From positions 97,680,089 to 97,744,088 of the forward strand of contig NC_044551.1 of the NCBI RefSeq assembly GCF_007565055.1: a stretch of 64,000 bases of DNA. Direction: 5' to 3'. The notes beneath the pieces are model-generated. The model worked only from the letters and a program-made list of their open reading frames with translations, was not told the DNA's origin and made no database searches. This document shows positions 10,601 to 20,405 of the stretch, one piece after another. Made by a program: the position numbers and the translations under genes. The DNA is from Rhinopithecus roxellana. Lineage: Eukaryota; Chordata; Mammalia; Primates; Cercopithecidae. Position 1 is the first letter of the stretch. Every line of letters starts with the position of its first letter.

Positions 10601-11734
10601 TTTAATAAAAGAGGGATTCAGGGAAATGGGTGATTTTTCATGCTTGCTCCCAGCAGTAGTTATCATTTCTTGAATACCAGCACCACTGAAATAGGTTCTG
10701 TCATTCTCCTTCCATGCCCCCCAATTTTTATCATGATCCCCTGGGGGAGGCCACTGAAGAAACTTACTAATGACTGAAACTCTTCTCTCTTGGACCTTTA
10801 GCTTTGTAAACTAACAAAGTTGGTCTTAAAAAACCATGACACTTTTAGGTGATTTCTGTATACGGTTTTAGGTGGTTTCTGATCCACTTCTTCCTGTGCT
10901 CTGCCAAAGCTAAAAGGATTCTTGTCTCCTGTCTTTCCTTGGAATTCAGTTTAGGTTGCTTTATGAGCTCAATTCTTAGATGGGGCTTACAATTTCTTGG
11001 CTTTCTCTCATCACCAAAGTGGGAACAGTTGAAACTTTCTACACCCTAAATTGTTATGATTTTGAAGTCGTTTACCATCTTAGATGCAGTTTTATGAACA
11101 GATAACAGTTCGTTTATAGCCCATTTAAATTAGCCCGAAATAAAAATAATCCTTCAGATGAACAGAGTAGAGTAGTTCATATCCACAGCTATATACTTGT
11201 CAATGTGAATTCAACTTTTACTGGGTCTTATGAATTATTGGAACATAATGTATTTGCGCTCAAAGTATCTGCCAAGTCATTTTCACATATTCCATCATTG
11301 CTCAGCCATTTGTTCCCAACCTTGCACTTTGGGTTGCTTTTTTAATCCCCTGAGTAAAGTTTTATATCATTTTAAATGATCGTTTTAGAACTATGTAATC
11401 TTTTTAGCTCAGGATCTGTATCTTTATAAAGTGAACTATAGAATCAGGATCTCTATCTATACAAAGAGAATAATATAATCAGGATCCTAGTCTGTCACTC
11501 AGCAGAGTTGCTGTCCCTTCCATTAGTCATTGATAAAACTATTGAATAGTCACAACTGAGTCCAGAGACAGTTCTGCCCAAAATATCTCCTCCTAAATTT
11601 GATACTGATTCAGAAATTGATACATTTAACTTGATAAAATTCACTTAATCTTGTTTTTATTTCTTATTATTTTTGGCTGTAATACTGATCACATAAGAGT
11701 TCTGAGTTGTGTTTTTGGAGGACCACATATATAT
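10601..11734. other. No gene seen; 35-bp tandem repeat inside
   Basis: Single-copy-looking AT-rich sequence. At 11410-11486 a unit starting 'caggatct' recurs with a 35-bp period (11410, 11445, 11480), diverged. No coding support. Confidence 0.45.
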
Positions 11735-11885
11735 TTTTAAATGTTTATTATATTTCTATTGTGACAAAATACACATAGCATGAAATTTACTGTCTTAATT
11801 ATTTTTAAGTGGTAAATACAGTCATAATATTATGCAGTCATCACCATCATTTATCTCCACTATCTACCATATTTACAAACTGTAT
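11735..11885 (-). mobile_element. Old L1 3'-end fragment (L1M)
   Basis: 'ctattgtgacaaaataca' then 'catagcatgaaatttact' and 'gcagtcatcaccatcat' match the common antisense L1M 3' UTR block. Diverged; limits approximate. Confidence 0.55.
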
Positions 11886-13354
11886 TTATTTCCACAACAA
11901 CTTTGTGCAAGAAGAAAATGGTGTCTGCTGCACATAGTAAAGCCATGCTAGCTATTAATGATCACTGTTTCAACTTATAGACACTTTCACACCATCCCTT
12001 AAGAATCCATAGTAATAGCTACAGTTTGGGGAGTGTAGTTGCTTATTTTTTGAAAATCATATCATAATATTGTCTTATTCTTCTGGCATCATTCCCATTT
12101 TCCACAACTTTTCAAATGTTATATTCAGTGATTTTAGGTAAACGTTCTGTTGGTGCTCTAGAAAAATTTTAGCCTGAGGCAGAAAACTGGAACTCACTTG
12201 GATCATATCGCAGCTATTCTCTGACTTTCTTTATTCACTTTTGGATTTGCAATATTTGCCTATTTTTGTCCCACCGTTTTCAATGGTGACTCATCTGCAT
12301 TGTTAGAGAAAACAAAAAATAAAGTGAGAGAGCTCTCATATTTGTCACTTCTTATTATCTCTTGGCTCCAAGAAGAGCTTTTAGCCCTGCCTTTGTCTTA
12401 GTTGATCGTTTGTTAATGTGACATCAAGTTTTTATTTTAACATCAGTAATCTTTTACAAGAATCTTAAGTATTATAACTTTGTTTGTGGGATTAGTATAT
12501 GGTGAAGATTGGAGACTTCCTGTACTTTAACTTTTTAAGAAATAAAAGAGAAACTTTATGGGGATATATTGATGGTAAATTGTAGTCACTAGTGCATAAC
12601 ATTGGAACTTTAGAAAATGAATGATAGTAAGTATGTGCCAATAGCAATCCTACGCTAACATTTCACATTCAAATTAATTGAAGCAGACACACTTTCATTT
12701 GGAGTATGTTCTTTTCTTTTTTGGTGATAATGCCTGCCAGAACATTGATCTCAAACTTAAATTCATTTCTTTCAGGCCAGTTTCATCTGATGAATCAGAC
12801 TTTACTGTCTGAAGTAGGCAGACAGCAGCAGGAAAGAAAACACCATCAAATAATAGTGCACTACCTGTGAGGCACTACTTTCTAAAACTTTAACCTCTTA
12901 CTCTTGGAAAAGACTTGAATGTCTTATTCTTGGAAAACAAGACTATGCTTGATAAACCTAAGAAGAGTTTCTGGGAAGTTAAGGTGAGGATCACCCTAAG
13001 TTTGCACTGTGGGGTGTAAATTTCATTCGAATACCCACCTATTTTGATTCTCTCTAAGAAAGTTGCTGGGCCAGTTCATTTTCTTTTGGCATTATCTGTT
13101 CTTGGCAGGCCCAGCAATATAGCTGCTAATTCTACTTTGACATCACACACATCCTTTATTTTCTTCTCCAAGCCTACTTCTCTTCTGTTCATTCACTCTA
13201 TCTTATAGGCTTAAAATCTTGCTGGGTCTTCATTCTTCCCTCCTGTGTGCCAACATTCAGGTGATATCCGGTCCTGCGATGTGCTCCATATTTTTTTCTT
13301 TCTAGTCACTAGAAACTTTCATTTGGGCCCTCATTTATTTTTGCTGGTATTAAC
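11886..13354. other. No gene or repeat seen
   Basis: About 1.5 kb with no family I can name. Short open frames only. Confidence 0.4.
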
Positions 13355-13505
13355 CATCTTGGATTCAAATTTCTGCCCTGCAATTGTGTGGTCTTGAATC
13401 ACCTCTTTGATCCTCTGTTTGTGCATCTTAGAAATGTTGACAGTGATGTTATCCCTTGATAGGTTGCTGGAAGCATTAGGTGAGCACAGTATGCAGACTA
13501 GTAAA
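13355..13505 (+). mobile_element. MIR SINE fossil
   Basis: Order of weak MIR blocks: 'ggattcaaatttctgccctg', 'tgtgtggtcttgaatcacc', 'cctctgtttgtgcatctta' and 'gcattaggtgagcacagtatg'. Old tRNA-derived SINE, tail lost. The young Alu at 13518 was inserted just after it. Confidence 0.6.
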
Positions 13506-13517
13506 GATTCATTGTCT

Positions 13518-13816
13518 GGCCGGGCGCGGTGGCTCAAGCCTGTAATCCCAGCACTTTGGGAGGCCGAGACGGGCGGATCACGAGGTCAGGCAGATCGAGA
13601 CCATCCTGGCTAACACGGTGAAACCCTGTCTCTACTAAAAAATGCAAAAAACTAGCAGGGCGAGGTGGCGGGTGCCTGTAGTCCCAGCTACAGGGGAGGC
13701 AGAGGCAGGAGAATGGCGGGAACCCGGGAGGCGGAGCTTGCAGTGAGCTGAGATCCGGCCACTGCACTCCAGCCCGGGCAATAGAGCGAGACTCCGTCTC
13801 AAAAAAAAAAAAAAAA
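13518..13816 (+). mobile_element. Cercopithecid AluY (AluYR-type)
   Basis: Full-length, starting 'ggccgggcgcggtggctcaa', with 'actagcagggcgaggtggcg', 'gcgggaacccgggagg' and 'gagatccggccactgc', which are Old World monkey AluY changes. An exact 15-bp TSD, 'aaagattcattgtct', is at 13503-13517 and 13814-13828. One extra base pair block in 'gtcaggcagatcgagacc'. Young insertion, useful as a lineage marker. Confidence 0.96.
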
Positions 13817-13828
13817 GATTCATTGTCT

Positions 13829-14158
13829 GTATCAAACTACTACCATTGCCAACACATTGCCCCCCCATACTGCAGATCCAACCTGATGAGCCATCTAATC
13901 TAGCAGGGGCTCTAATCAGCCTCGAAAACTGATCCTAACTCCTTAGTTAGGCACAAATGCACTTCTGACTCTCAGCTCCCCTGAAAGCCACATCCCTGAC
14001 TATGTTGAACTGCTCCCTATGTCTCTATCTTTGCACTGTTAACTGAAAAGTCCTATACTGACCAGCTTCTACGTTCTTCCTCAAGATCATGTCAAAACCT
14101 CTATTTGCTTCCTAGGATCCATTCCTCCTACTCCTTTGGTGGTAGAACTTCTAAATTT
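13829..14158. other. No gene or repeat seen
   Basis: Single-copy-looking sequence between an AluY and a (TG)n tract; a run of C at 13861-13866. Confidence 0.4.
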
Positions 14159-14178
14159 GTGTGTTTGTTTGTGTGTTT

Positions 14179-14227
<49 letters not shown>

Positions 14228-14233
14228 TGTGTT
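14159..14233 (+). repeat. (TG)n microsatellite
   Basis: About 75 bp of GT repeats, with TTTG interruptions at the 5' end and a long pure tract at about 14186-14226. Likely length-polymorphic. Open frames crossing it, giving Cys-Val or Thr-His runs, are by-products. Confidence 0.98.
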
Positions 14234-14239
14234 TCCTGG

Positions 14240-14620
14240 CTCTTGTTTTCCTGGAATAAAGAGTACATTTCCCAGAAGCGGGGCATGGCCATTTGACTAA
14301 ATTGTGTCCAATGTTAATAAGTGGATGCTGTACATGTGCCTTCTGGGAAATATCAGTAGGTAGAGGGAGCATGCCCATTTTTCCTTCCTCTCCTCACGTA
14401 TTATTGACTGATGGCTGGATCTTGAGCAGCCACTTTGGGCCATGAGGTAGAAAGCCATATTTGGGACACAGCAGTACAGCAAGATAGAAAGAACTTGGAT
14501 CTCCATTTGCTCTGGCCTGCTAACCTCCAGGCTTTTTATATGAGGAAAAGTAAAACTCATCAAGTTTATACTGTTATTTTGGATTTCTGCTAGGTGCAGC
14601 AGAACTCAGTTCTAACTTAT
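14240..14620 (+). mobile_element. Old LTR-like interspersed repeat
   Basis: Blocks 'gggcatggccatttgact', 'gagcagccactttgggcc', 'atgaggtagaaagcc' and 'cagcaagatagaaagaac' match a medium-reiterated mammalian LTR type that I cannot name with certainty. Limits approximate. Confidence 0.4.
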
Positions 14621-14704
14621 ATAAAGACCTAGGTCAGGAGGTATCCTTCATCTCTGCTCCTAACATAATTTGTATACCATGAAATAATATTTCTTATCAA
14701 ATTA

Positions 14705-14852
14705 CATGTCTGCATTTTAGTTTTTACATTTGTAAAATGAATATGAAAAATGAAAGCCTCTGTCTGAGGACTGTTAGTTACCATGAGTAAATGAGATAAT
14801 ACATATAAAATGCTTAGAGTGGGGGATCAGTAAATATATAGGCCTTATTGTT
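14705..14852 (+). mobile_element. MIR SINE fossil (3' half)
   Basis: 'catttgtaaaatgaatatg', 'taaatgagataatacatat' and 'aaaatgcttagag' follow the MIR core-to-3' order. Diverged. Confidence 0.55.
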
Positions 14853-15614
14853 TCTGCTGCTGCTGCTGTTGGTACTTCTGTGTCACACATTACACAGTGA
14901 GTGTTTCAAAATCCGGGTCTCTGTGTTACTCATCTTTGTGGTTCTTCCCAGTGTTTGTGCTCGAATTTGACATATTGAGCAGATGCTAACTAAAAAAGGA
15001 ATGGAACTTTTCAAAAGCATTCAAGTGTAGGATGTTTTCATATTGGGGTATGATTGACCTACTAAAAGGTGTACATACTTAATGTCTACACTTAAGTGAG
15101 TTTGAAGATACTTTCAGGAATTTTAAGCACAATGTGGTGACCAAGTAAATGCACTTCTCAGACTCTTACTGAGGGGGGATAATTGCCTGATGGCCCCAGG
15201 TGCTGTGCCCTGACCCACCAGTGCATTTATCCCAGAGCTGTGCTGAGCATGGCCAATGATTGATCATGGAGGAGACGCTAGCGTGGGATGCAGGACTGCT
15301 CTTACATACATTCTTAGGCTCAGTGACGCCTCATCAGCTTTGCCAAAACTCTCTTAGAACTACATTCCCATCTAAGACTCCCCCTACCTTCCTTCCTCCC
15401 ACCTCTCCACCACAGGGGTCAGCCCTGCATCTTGCTCTGACAGCTCTAAGCCCTCTGCAGCTCCTTGCCTATTCTTCCTAATAGGTATCAGCCGTGTTCC
15501 CTCCCACCCATAAGTTACTTGAACATCTAATCCTGTCATGGTAAGTTTCTCAGAGGACCCAAACTAACACATACAATGATCATTATTAATATTAATGTGG
15601 ATTAATACAGGAAG
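14853..15614. other. No gene; possible old LTR part
   Basis: Mostly unassigned. About 15180-15575 ends 'agaggacccaaactaacac', an ending seen in some old mammalian LTRs; too weak to name. Confidence 0.3.
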
Positions 15615-15860
15615 CCTCTTTACAGGAACTTAAATGTTGCAGTAAATTATAGTATTGTTTCAAAATATTTGCTGCCCCTTCTAGAGGGAAGAGCATGTAT
15701 CTCCATTTCATTGATGTCAGGCTTCTTCATGTCACTTCCTCTTTACAGGAACTTAAATGTTGCAGTAAATCATAGTATTGTTTCAAAATATTTGCTGCCC
15801 CTTCTTGAGGGAAGAGCATATATCTCCATTTCATTGATGTCAGGCTCCTTCATGTCACTT
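15615..15860. repeat. 123-bp tandem duplication (2 copies)
   Basis: Copies 15615-15737 and 15738-15860 both begin 'cctctttacaggaacttaaa' and end 'ttcatgtcactt'. I count about five mismatches in 123 bp, about 96% identity, so the duplication is much younger than the repeat it lies in. Confidence 0.96.
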
Positions 15861-15868
15861 CTCCTGCA

Positions 15869-15960
15869 ATGAAATGTGAGTGGAAATGATGTGTCACTTC
15901 CAGGTGGAAGCTTTAAGAGACATCATTTGGTTTGTCTCATTCTCTTTTTCTCTGCCACAA
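15869..15960 (+). repeat. 92-bp block, source of the copy at 17625
   Basis: This block ('atgaaatgtgagtgg' ... 'ctctgccacaa') is identical over 92 bp to 17625-17716. Here it lies in its natural context inside the old repeat 15615-16100, so this is the donor copy. Confidence 0.95.
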
Positions 15961-16465
15961 AGACCACAGAGTATTGATATGGAGACTGTACCATCAAGAT
16001 ACTGTCTGTAGCAGATGTATAACATAAGTAAGGGAAAGCTGGTTTGTTGTTTTGGGGATTGTTACTGCAGCATTACCTTGGTTGAGTAGACTGATAAATG
16101 TGTTGAAATTTAATTGCATAGAGCAATCAACTGACCAGAAAAAGTCTATCTTAAGAGCTAAAAGCTCTTTCTTCCATCTGAAGCACAGAAATTAAGTTTC
16201 TTGTAAAGTAAAAATACTAATAAAACTTCTGATTTCATCATCGACCATATGACTGAATCATTGTTCCTCTCTTCTATTTAAAATTAGAAGTCTTTCTCCA
16301 TATGGTTACATTTGTGTTTGTGCTGGCATTGGATCACCTACCTGCCCCCTCTAACTTTTCCTTCATTACAGCAGAGCCATCCCACTCGTCAGGAGGCACA
16401 ATACATAGCTCAGATCTTTAGTTTATTGTCTATACTTAACCAAAGTCAAAGTTAGTGGAATAAAC

Positions 16466-16765
16466 CAGGCGTGGTGGCTCACACCTGTAATCCCAGCACG
16501 TTGGGAGGTCAAGGCAGGCAAATCATCTGAGGTCAGGAGTTCGAGACCAGCCTGGCCAATATGGTGAAACCCTTTCTCTACTAAAAATACAAAACTTAGT
16601 CTGATGCGGTGACATGCGCCTGTATTCCCAGTTACTCGGGAGGCTGAGACAGGAGAATTGCTTGAACCTGAGAGGTGGAGGTTGCAGTGAGCTGAGATCA
16701 TGCCACTGCACTTCAGCCTGGGTGACACTTCAGCCTGAGATTCCAGCTCAAAAAAAAAAAAAAAG
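16466..16765 (+). mobile_element. Alu SINE (AluS-like)
   Basis: Starts 'caggcgtggtggctcacacc', A-tail 16750-16764. TSD 'gttagtggaataaac' lies at 16451-16465 and 16776-16790. Near the 3' end 'cacttcagcctg' is repeated after a 5-bp spacer, a small tandem duplication. Confidence 0.94.
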
Positions 16766-16790
16766 ACAAAAGTCAGTTAGTGGAATAAAC

Positions 16791-17479
16791 AACTCATTTC
16801 CCCTCTTTACACACTCACAGCCCTTTCCTCACTATCTAGTTATCTGCTGCATCAGTGTTTCCAAACTCATCCTCAGCTCTTATCCCCTGGTGGAGCTAAG
16901 TGAAGCATGAGTTACTTTGCCTTCTCCTTTAATTATTCTCTGACTTCATTGCACAGATCTTCTTTCATTATTAAGTGAGAAGGAAGGCCTGAAGTCAAGG
17001 TAACCGAGGGTGGTGCATGCTGCATTCCACTTGAGCTGTACCTTTGCTCCATTTGAACAATTTCAAGTATGTGCTCAGCTCCTCTCACTTTTGTAGTGGG
17101 AGGAATACAAAGTTGCTATAGTTCTGTACTCTATATTTTGCCTGCTTTTTTTTTTTTTACAAGGTCGTGTAGAACGATATACTGGTTCCTACGCTCCTTC
17201 ACTGTATCCCTTTAATTTCAACTAGCTAACTCTAATCCCTTCTTCTTCAATGTAAATCAATTCCACTTGAATCAATAATGCCACACTGAGCATTGGATAT
17301 TTCTCTAACAGTTTGGTTCATTCAATAAGGCCTCTGCTATGATAGGTAAAAATTTACCTTCTTATGCTAGGTAAGTTAAACAATTGTTTTTTTTTTTTTT
17401 CTTTTTTAAAAAATAAATATCAGCTTAGGCTAATAAATATTCCCAGTTTTTAGGACTCATAATTAATAATCCCTAACTC
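16791..17479. other. No gene seen; two poly-T runs
   Basis: Single-copy-looking sequence with T runs near 17147-17158 and 17386-17400. No feature I can name. Confidence 0.4.
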
Positions 17480-17492
17480 TGATTTTGTTTTT

Positions 17493-17526
17493 ACACTTGA
17501 TCTTAGCCAAAAGGCTGAGAAGCGAT
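17493..17526 (-). pseudogene. U2 snRNA 5'-end retropseudogene (34 nt)
   Basis: The minus strand reads the first 34 nt of U2 snRNA (ATCGCTTCTC...CTAAGATCAAGTGT), with one change: CAG where U2 has CGG. U2 is the spliceosomal RNA that pairs with the branch point; only nucleotides 1-34 are present, so there is no function and no promoter. Direct repeats of 13 bp, 'tgattttgttttt' (17480-17492) and 'tgactttgttttt' (17526-17538), one mismatch, flank it. On the minus strand they start AAAAACAAA, as L1-endonuclease TSDs do. There is no poly(A). Truncated U2 retrocopies lacking poly(A) are a known class; this one is at the very short end. Confidence 0.85.
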
Positions 17527-17627
17527 GACTTTGTTTTTGAGATGAAACTAATTCCTCTCTGCCTCAGGATGATTCTATTTTGGTTTAGTTACCACAAAGA
17601 TATTAGTGGTTATGATCAATGACTATG

Positions 17628-17713
17628 AAATGTGAGTGGAAATGATGTGTCACTTCCAGGTGGAAGCTTTAAGAGACATCATTTGGTTTGTCTCATTCTC
17701 TTTTTCTCTGCCA
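17628..17713 (+). other. 86-bp templated insertion from 1.75 kb upstream
   Basis: The insert equals 15872-15957 exactly. It sits between two exact copies of 'caatgactatg' (17617-17627 and 17714-17724), an 11-bp target duplication. The identity with the donor extends by microhomology at both ends (ATG on the left, CAA on the right), giving 92 bp in all. No poly(A), no repeat ends of its own. This looks like break repair or retro-insertion using a local template. Confidence 0.88.
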
Positions 17714-17724
17714 CAATGACTATG

Positions 17725-18572
17725 GTTATAGGTGTAACAAAGGCTAACAGTTTCAGAATTTTGTCAATGGTGGCACAATTTAGAGGCTCAATGTTGCATT
17801 GAAACCAAAAAATTAGATGATTTTTCGTTCATTTAAGAATGTCAAGATCCAACTTTGATTTTCTTTGTCATCTTGAAGGCTCGGTCTGATTGATCTCATA
17901 AATGGGATATGGGCAGAGAGAAATATACAACCTTTGAAAGACATTTTGGGTTCCTTGGGTGAAAGTGGCATCTTATTAACAGAAGAATGTTAAATGTTAA
18001 ACGTAAATGTTTATAGTAGGTCTGAAACTATCCCTCTTCCTGGGAGCTTCTAACGCTAATAATGTTAGTTACTGTAAAAATCCTCTCAAAATTAGATAAA
18101 AGCAACCTGAACTCATCCTATGACTATACTCTGGGTTGTGTCAATGAAAGGAGCCTCTGTTTTATTTTGCCTGCCTTATAGGGAAAGAAAAAGCCATGGT
18201 ACTTACTCTCTGTGTCTTTGTAGGTATTGTTTGACCATATAAGAATACAGCAAGGAGGGATATTTGCAAGACATCTTAATGTCTCTAAATGGATTCCTTC
18301 CAGGAACATTAGCAAGTAATGTCTTTAAACTACTTGAAAGAGGTATTATGTTAAAGATCTTTAACTCCTCAAAATATCCTCGACGTTTATTTTATGTGGT
18401 TAAAACACCTTTGGCTGGTATTGCATCTCTTTTTCCTCCTATTTAAAATTAGCTATATTAACAGTGTTTTCATTTAGTTTCTAAAAACGTTTCTGTTTTC
18501 ATAGATTTTACGTTGGAAATAACATTCAAGGAAGTCTTTTAAAATCTGAAGTTGTACATTCAAATATGATTT
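17725..18572. other. No gene or repeat seen
   Basis: Single-copy-looking sequence; no support for a gene. Confidence 0.4.
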
Positions 18573-18588
18573 TGTAATTTCTTTTTCT

Positions 18589-18885
18589 TTCTTTTTTTTC
18601 TTTGAGACGGAGTCTCACTCTGTTGCTCAGACTGGAATGCAGTGACACGATCTCGGCTCACTACAACCTCTGCCTCCTGGGTTCAAGCAGTTCTCCTGCC
18701 TCAGCCTCCCAAGTAGCTGGGACTACAGGCGCGTGCCACCCCACATGGCTAATTTTTTATTTTTAGTAGAGACGGGGTTTCACCATGTTGGCCAGGCTGA
18801 TCTCTTAATTTCTGTCCTCAAGTGATCCGCCCACCTTGGCCTCCCAAAGTGCTGGGATTATAGGCATGAGCCATCACGCCCAGCC
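18589..18885 (-). mobile_element. Alu SINE, antisense
   Basis: T-rich tail from 18589, then 'gagacggagtctcactctgt', ending 'catcacgcccagcc'. TSDs of 16 bp, one mismatch: 18573-18588 'tgtaatttctttttct' and 18886-18901 'tgtaatttatttttct'. AluS-like. Confidence 0.95.
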
Positions 18886-19076
18886 TGTAATTTATTTTTC
18901 TAAACTTAATGTCTGTCAATTGTCCACCTGTCCTTTCTTCTTCTCTTTTGCAAAATGTATTTGGGTGCTATTTTTAGCGTTATTTGACCGTTCCACCAGA
19001 TTTTCCAGATGAGTGAAAGTGCTTGATCTGAATGGTATTCCATGGAGTGTCCTTGGGCCCTTAAAACCCATAGAGT

Positions 19077-19530
19077 GGCCAGGTGAGGTGGCTCACCCCT
19101 GTAATCCCAGCACTTTGAGAGGCCAAAGTGGGCTGATCACCTGAGGTCAGGAGTTTGAGACCGGCCTGGCCAACATGGCGACACCCTGTCTCTACTAAAA
19201 GTATAAAAATTAGCTGGGCATTGGGAGGTGGAGCTTGCAGTGAGCCGAGATCGCGCCACTGCACTCCGGCCTGGGCGACAGAGCAAGACTCCTTCTCAAA
19301 AAAAAAAAAAAGAAAAGAAAAAAAATTAGCCAGATGTGGTGGTGGATGCCTGTAATCCCAGCTACTCAGGAGGCTGAGACAGGAGAATTACTTGAACCCG
19401 GGAGCCAGAGGTTGCAGTGAGTTGAGATCGCGCTACTACACTCCAGCCTGGGCGACAAGAGCGAGACTCCATCTCAAAAAAAAAATAAATAATAAAATAA
19501 AATAAAATAAAATAAAATAAAAACAACAAC
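19077..19530 (+). mobile_element. Trimeric Alu with two right arms
   Basis: Left arm and the start of a right arm run 19077-19220. The right arm then jumps ('tagctgggca' directly to 'ttgggaggtggagcttgcag'), losing about 60 bp, and ends in an A-rich stretch (19299-19322). A second, complete right arm follows (19323-19475), starting at the middle A-rich 'aaaaattagccagatgtgg', then an (AAAAT)n tail to 19530. Either an Alu trimer or an Alu-in-Alu recombination product. Confidence 0.88.
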
Positions 19531-19539
19531 CACCATTAA

Positions 19540-20214
19540 AGTTAGAGAAAAATGCTAAATAATCAGATTGAAAGTAATACTCTCAACTCCATGGATGGCT
19601 TATAGTACTTTATAATTAAGGCCATCTAGTAGTAGTTGCTACAATAAAGTTTTGGAATTGAGTCTTGGTGTATAAACTGATTGTAAACATTCACCATGGA
19701 ACATAGAGACACATTTTTAAGCAGGCGTTATCCTTCCAAATGAATTTTGTCCTTTGAAGTGGTCACATGGTAAGAATGTGTACAGATTCCAACAGTGTTA
19801 CCATTACTTAAACATTTTTGGGTCTCCCTGGGATTGTCTTCAGAGTCTCTGAGCCACAGAAAAAAATTAATCTTGTCCTTTTAGTTAGACCTCATTTTTG
19901 ACCTCTATGAGTATCCCCAAGCCCGATCACCTACTTTATTTGTACTCTTGGCTCTTAATTATTATTATTTTTTTTAGTATTCAGCCAACACATCTTTAAA
20001 GAACAGGGGTTTTCTGCCATTTATGTTTTAAACCTCAGCGTTAACTCCAAAAGGGAAAGATCCCAAAAAATATGTAAATCAATGAAGCCTACTGGAAAAA
20101 GCATGTGATTCCCTGAGCAGATTATCTTGCAAGTGAGAATGTGCATTTAGATGTAAATCTGCAATGTTGGGAAAATCAGTCACATTGTGTTCTACTGTTA
20201 TAGAGGGGAAAACT
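19540..20214. other. No gene or repeat seen
   Basis: Single-copy-looking sequence; no supported feature. Confidence 0.4.
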
Positions 20215-20405
20215 AAGTATAGGCTTTAGAACCATTCAGGTTAGTTCAAAAAGAGCTCCACTACTTACCATGTGGTATCAGGTGTCTTTTTGAACCAGCA
20301 TGTCCTTAGCTTTGAATCAGAAGTGTGATAGCAACCTCAGAGACTAGGTTAAGAACTAGTGATAATTCATTACAATGCCTGGGATCACTCCAGGCTCAAT
20401 AAATG
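20215..20405 (+). mobile_element. MIR SINE fossil
   Basis: MIR blocks in order: 'ccactacttaccatgtgg', 'aggttaagaactagtgat', 'acaatgcctgggatcac' and 'aggctcaataaatg'. Diverged. Confidence 0.5.

Larger units (their letters stand above)
15615..16100 (+). mobile_element. Old interspersed repeat, internally duplicated
   Basis: From 'tttgctgccccttct' through 'cacttccaggtggaagcttt' to 'ttactgcagcattacctt' and 'gactgataaatg' the sequence follows a medium-reiterated mammalian repeat, LTR-like at the 3' end, which I cannot name. Its 5' part is tandemly doubled (15615-15860), and a piece (15869-15960) is copied exactly at 17625-17716. Confidence 0.5.

Noticed and set aside
14105..14378. Frames with Cys-Val or Thr-His runs
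   Set aside because: Translation of the (TG)n microsatellite.
17493..17526. Functional U2 snRNA gene
   Set aside because: Only the first 34 nt are present; no Sm site, no snRNA promoter elements and a retro-insertion TSD.
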